Below, piece after piece: positions 60,356-64,000 of a DNA stretch of 64,000 bases. The position numbers and the translations under genes were made by a program. Source of the stretch: Paenibacillus sp. D2_2 (GTDB lineage: Bacteria; Bacillota; Bacilli; Paenibacillales; Paenibacillaceae); assembly GCF_031199965.1 (NCBI RefSeq), contig NZ_CP133605.1:2698501-2762500 (forward strand), read 5' to 3'. A model generated the notes under the pieces. It saw only the letters and a program-made list of their open reading frames with translations. It was not told where the DNA came from and did no database searches. Each line of letters opens with the position of its first letter. The first letter of the stretch is position 1.

Positions 60356-60483
60356 CGGATTATCCTCTTTTCTGACTGACTAATATCGTCCTTGATTGTA
60401 GCAGAAATCTAGCACTACTAAAAGTACTAATTTTCACAAAAGAATATTTCTAATAGTGAAGCATAATGGTGCTGATACAAATA

Positions 60484-60520
60484 TAAAAGGTAGCCAGATT
60501 AATAATCGGCTACCTTTATT
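60484..60520 (-). terminator. Terminator of the serine hydrolase gene
   Basis: AAAGGTAGCC and GGCTACCTTT form a ten-pair stem with T-rich tails on either strand. Confidence 0.75.
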
Positions 60521-60557
60521 CAACAAACGTGTCTAGTGACACAATTGTGGTTTGAAT

Positions 60558-61717
60558 CTACAAGCTGCTGAACACGATATTACGTAGCTTGCGCGTAATC
60601 GTCATCGTACCGGCATCTTTTTCTGGATCATAAAAAGGATCGTCAGCCCGTCTTGAGGGCTGTTGCAGAAGTATGCTCCTAGCCAGCCGTCCCAACCATA
60701 TTCGCCCTGGCTGCCGATCAATCCGGCTGTTCTAGGGTCAGTCATGATGCGCATTTGGTTACCGTAACTATAACCGCGGAATGTATGCCATGTGTCAAAG
60801 CCTTTTTGCTGCCAATCGGTTAGAGAAGCCGATGTTAAGTATTGAACGGTTCTAGGTCTTAACAATTGGACACCATTGAAGCAGCCTTGGTTCATCAGCA
60901 TTGTCGTAAATTTGGCAGCATCATCTATTGTGGATGTAAGGCCCGCTCCTCCAGACTCGAATGCCGGCTCTTGATCCATTTGATGGTGGATGCCCAGATG
61001 GCTATCAGAATAGAGCTTCAAACCTCCAGCGCCGTCATCCTGATAGGTTTTAGCCAGGCGTTCTCTTTTTTCTTCAGGCAGCCAGAATCCGGTATCCTTC
61101 ATCTCTAATGGATCGAGTATTTCTTTTCTCAAAAATTGTCCGTACCGCATACCGCTGACTGTTTCCACAATCGCGCCAAGGACATCCGCCGATGCTCCAT
61201 ATTGCCAGTTAGATCCCGGTTCAAATGAAAGGGGACCTTGGCCCAGGCGATTTGCAAATTCAATGGTACTCATTGGGTTTTCATCGTACATACGGCTGCC
61301 TAGTTCATTGAACAAAGCCTCCGTGTGCTGCCCACCGTACACCAATCCCAATGTCATATTCAATAAATCGTGAATGTTGACTTCACGAGCGACAGGTACT
61401 AGTTCACCGTTTATCTCGACCTGTTGGTCTTTAAAACCTGGAATATAACGGCTTACAGGATCGAACAAATCGATCTCCCCACGTTCCAGCAGCATCATGA
61501 TGGAAACGGCAGTGAGTGGCTTCGTCATCGAATATAGACGAAATATCGAGTCTCTTGTAATGGGGCGTCCCGCTTCAATGTCGGCCAAGCCGTCTTCATG
61601 GTAAAAAACTTCATTGCCGTCCTTGATCACCATAAAATTCGCGCCGGAGATTTCCTGGTTATCAATACACACTCTCAGCGTTTTTTTCAATTGATTGATT
61701 ACTTGGGTATCTAGCAT
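60558..61717 (-). CDS. Serine hydrolase of the class C beta-lactamase fold (one frameshift)
   Basis: This 386-residue hydrolase is related to penicillin-binding proteins and EstB esterases. The nucleophile motif is SMTK at about residues 63-66 and the Tyr motif YGAS lies near residue 173. There is no signal peptide, so it is probably cytoplasmic. The 3' end is disturbed by a missing base in TTTTT 60618-60622 (plus strand): read as printed it ends at 60602, while one more base gives the longer C-terminus KKDAGTMTITRKLRN ending at 60558. The substrate is unknown. It is divergent from a GH29 gene. Confidence 0.85.
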
Positions 61718-61788
61718 GTTTGTTATGACTCCTTCACGAATATGTTCATTAGTCGAAAACAGATGTTATACAATTCACTATACAAAAT

Positions 61789-61802
61789 ATTAAGCGCTTT
61801 CG
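61789..61802. promoter_or_regulatory. Candidate catabolite-responsive element (cre)
   Basis: Read on the minus strand, CGAAAGCGCTTAAT matches the CcpA consensus TGWAARCGYTWNCW at 12 of 14 positions. It sits between the serine hydrolase and fucosidase genes, where carbon control of a glycosidase would make sense. Confidence 0.4.
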
Positions 61803-61970
61803 GGACGGTTGTATAGAAGGATTTACATGAAAGATCGAATCATCGCAGGTAGATAAAGTAGAAATCGTACGATAGGATGTCGCCGTAGGCCGATGAATCC
61901 ATTGATGCAATCCTTTACAGTGGTAGATATCATCTAAGGATGAGTTAACACAGTTCGAGGAGGCAATGAT

Positions 61971-62941
61971 ATGGATCATCAGGTTTTGCAACAACGACAG
62001 TTATGGTTCGTGAATCAAAGATTCGGCATGTTTATACATTTTAATAGCGCTACTTTCCAGTTCGCAGATACGGAGATGAAAGACTGGGAATATGGATACG
62101 AGAATCATGATGAGCCGCGGAGGTTCCCGTTCGATCCGTCAGAATGGAATCCGGACCAATTAGATTGTACGCAATGGGCACAAGCAGCCAAAGCCGCGGG
62201 AATGCGCTTCGCTGCCTTGACGGCCAAGCATCATGAAGGCTTCAGCTTATGGCCAACACAGTATACGGAGCACTGTATTCGAAATGCAACCAGCCAAAGG
62301 GATGTCGTTAAGGAATATCTTGACGCGTTCAAGCAGGAGGGAATTGAGGCGGGCCTTTATTTCTCGATGCTTGACCTGCACCACAAAATCGGCCGTAAGA
62401 AATGCACCCTTGAAGATAAACAGTTCATTAAAAATCAAATCGAAGAATTGCTGACAGGTTATGGCGACATTCCATTTCTCATCATTGACGGCTGGAACGC
62501 CCATTGGGGGGACCGAAGTACGAGGATCTTCCTTTCGAAGAAATAAATGAATTCGTGAAAGGATTTCAACCCAATTGCCTCCTGATGAATATAAGCTGTG
62601 AGTCCAATCTAGATCATACCGATATCGTATTCTACGAAAATGCTGCCGGACAGGAGATTGATGATTCTTTCGAGGGGCCGGGAGCTAGCTGTAATATTTT
62701 GACGGATACATGGTTCTGGAGAGCATCGGATACGACGATGGATCTTAAAACGACGGATTGGGTCTTAGACAAAACACTTGATGCGAACAGCCATAACGTG
62801 ACTTTCTTATTAAATGGCGCGCCAAATCAGCATGGACTGCTGGACACTAATATCACCCGACGGTTTAAAGAAATCGGAGAAAGATACAGTAAGTCAGAGG
62901 ATCTGGTAACAATTCCTTCGAATTGGTTACATCGACCGTAA
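61971..62941 (+). CDS. GH29 alpha-L-fucosidase-like protein (one frameshift)
   Basis: This predicted fucosidase of 323 residues is restored by one G in the run 62506-62511. The barrel motifs are FGMFIHFNSATFQF, RFAALTAKHHEGFSLWPT and EAGLYFSMLDLHH. The nucleophile Asp is expected in FLIIDGWNAHWGG, right at the break. The protein is shorter than classical fucosidases (about 430 or more residues) because no C-terminal beta domain is present. No signal peptide is seen, so the enzyme acts inside the cell. GAGGAGG precedes ATG 61971. Confidence 0.85.
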
Positions 62942-62964
62942 ATGAACCGAAACGATAACGAATA

Positions 62965-63003
62965 TAAAAGCGCTTGTTCATTCAATTGGACAAGCGCTTT
63001 TAC
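62965..63003. terminator. Bidirectional terminator
   Basis: AAAAGCGCTTGT and ACAAGCGCTTTT form a perfect stem between the convergent fucosidase and AraC genes. Confidence 0.85.
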
Positions 63004-63028
63004 CCGTATGATGGATACTCAGAACTGT

Positions 63029-63907
63029 TTAATCCATTTCAATAAACTGGTACCGCTTACGGTATGCTCCTGGCGTAAAGGAAGTGTGACGTTTAAATAG
63101 ACGCGTGAAATAGTTATTGTCGCTGAACCCGCATCGTGAGCCGATTTGAATGATTGACAGTTCTGAATGTGCTAATAGCTGTTTTGCACGTTCGATCTGA
63201 AGATGATGCCTATATTGCATGGGACTCATGCCCGAATACTGCTTCAAGCAGCGGGCTAAATAATCGAAGTGGTAATGTAGGTCATTTTCCATTCCTGTAG
63301 AGTCGAAGGGTTGTTCCAAATGTTCAGTCAAATAGGCAGCGACTTGCTCCCCTAGAGAAAGAGAGCGGGCTTGTGGACTGTGGTTTCGCATACTGTATTG
63401 CAGTTCTAAAAGAAATCGGCCGAATAATATTTGTAGCTCGTAGGATCGCGATGCAGATAGCATGCTAAGCACATGTAACATTTCCGTAAGCATCGGCAGA
63501 ATTGAGCGCAAATCGATGGTCGTAAATTTCGGAATATCTACCATACCTGGATGAACCTCGATATCCTGGTCCGTTCGATTGAGCAAAGGCTGTGGCCAGT
63601 TTGTTTTGTCGATCAAGGCAGGCGGAGGCGATCCTGGATACTGAAAATGAATCCAATATACTTCCGTCTCGGTATCGGTCGGCCGGTATCCACGATGTAT
63701 CTTCCCAGGCTCAAGGACCAAGAGCATGCCTTCTTTGATGTCATATGGAATCCCGTCTTCTTCCATGTAGAGCGTACCTTTCACGCAGATAATGATATCG
63801 AATGCCCCTAATTGACGCTTCGCATGTACAATCCCTGGCGGCCATAGTGTATGGCCAACAGTGGCGATCATAGGAGGGGGCGGAACATGAAGTTCAAGTA
63901 CAAGCAT
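63029..63907 (-). CDS. AraC-family regulator with N-terminal cupin
   Basis: This 292-residue regulator has an N-terminal cupin-type ligand domain (VCVKGTLYMEEDGIPYDIKEG near residues 37-57, split; GKIHRGYRP) and a C-terminal AraC DNA-binding domain (YLARCLKQYSGMSPMQYR; IGSRCGFSDNNYFTRLFKRH; FTPGAYRKRY). Such proteins activate sugar or glycoside genes on binding the sugar. It is convergent with the fucosidase gene and a plausible, unproven regulator of it. The gene ends in the window and its promoter lies in the last 90 bases. Confidence 0.9.
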   Translation of the reverse strand: MLVLELHVPPPPMIATVGHTLWPPGIVHAKRQLGAFDIIICVKGTLYMEEDGIPYDIKEGMLLVLEPGKIHRGYRPTDTETEVYWIHFQYPGSPPPALIDKTNWPQPLLNRTDQDIEVHPGMVDIPKFTTIDLRSILPMLTEMLHVLSMLSASRSYELQILFGRFLLELQYSMRNHSPQARSLSLGEQVAAYLTEHLEQPFDSTGMENDLHYHFDYLARCLKQYSGMSPMQYRHHLQIERAKQLLAHSELSIIQIGSRCGFSDNNYFTRLFKRHTSFTPGAYRKRYQFIEMD

Positions 63908-64000
63908 ATCGGATCACCTATAGAATAGAATGTTGAAATTGTACTATAAATCGATTGTACTGTCAGCATGGATCGGCAGGTCAGTGGCTATGCTTTTTTT

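Overview
The window looks like chromosomal DNA of a spore-forming Gram-positive bacterium of the Paenibacillus type. Supporting signs are strong AGGAGG ribosome binding sites, a CwlJ-type spore cortex hydrolase, a LysM protein with a Gly/Phe-rich head, a second SecA, a bifunctional GshF, many OmpR-type two-component pairs and many ABC exporters. The assignment is by gene content only. I see no rRNA, tRNA, CRISPR array, insertion sequence or prophage.

Layout. 1-1271: end of an aldehyde dehydrogenase gene, its DUF779 partner and a tiny hydrophilic protein. 1.5-5.3 kb: a hypothetical protein, an AlaX-type tRNA editing protein, an ArsR/SRPBCC pair and a nitroreductase. 5.6-11.0 kb: a five-gene sensing and uptake operon (response regulator, histidine kinase, membrane protein, binding lipoprotein, sugar-phosphate antiporter) resembling Pgt/Hpt phosphorylated-carbon sensing. 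11.2-16.9 kb (minus): oppABCDF oligopeptide importer. 17.1-21.5 kb: a two-component pair, a beta-propeller lipoprotein and a stalk-domain protein. 21.6-25.0 kb: CwlJ, SecA2 and a LysM protein. 25.2-33.1 kb: a MacB-like ABC protein divergent from a response regulator, kinase and heterodimeric ABC exporter. 33.2-37.9 kb: a sugar symporter and GH20 hexosaminidase (minus), with a divergent AraC regulator. 37.9-40.6 kb: MarR, a phosphatase, a damaged acr3, arsC and a MATE remnant. 40.7-45.8 kb: two zinc-ribbon ABC exporters flanking a DUF1854 protein. 45.9-47.7 kb: ECF sigma and anti-sigma. 47.8-49.4 kb: an Lsa-like ABC-F ribosome protection gene behind a leader-peptide attenuator. 49.5-53.7 kb: arsR, MATE and gshF. 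53.7-54.8 kb: remains of a PadR/ABC-2 module. 55.2-59.1 kb: MarR plus a second heterodimeric ABC exporter. 59.3-63.9 kb: ApbE, a serine hydrolase, a GH29 fucosidase and an AraC regulator.

A striking property of the window is that about 27 reading-frame breaks interrupt otherwise well-conserved genes. Nearly all are explained by one missing base in a short homopolymer, which points to sequencing under-calls more than to decay. I give such genes as single reconstructed CDSs; in each case the corrected length is a whole number of codons. Separate from these are true structural scars: the ars operon exists in two complementary partial copies, and the PadR/ABC-2 module carries an internal deletion.

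The most interesting items are the ABC-F attenuator, in which a 17-residue leader overlaps a hairpin that hides the ribosome binding site; the reciprocal ars remnants, which leave MATE and gshF behind arsR; and the poorly understood DUF1854 zinc-ribbon ABC system.
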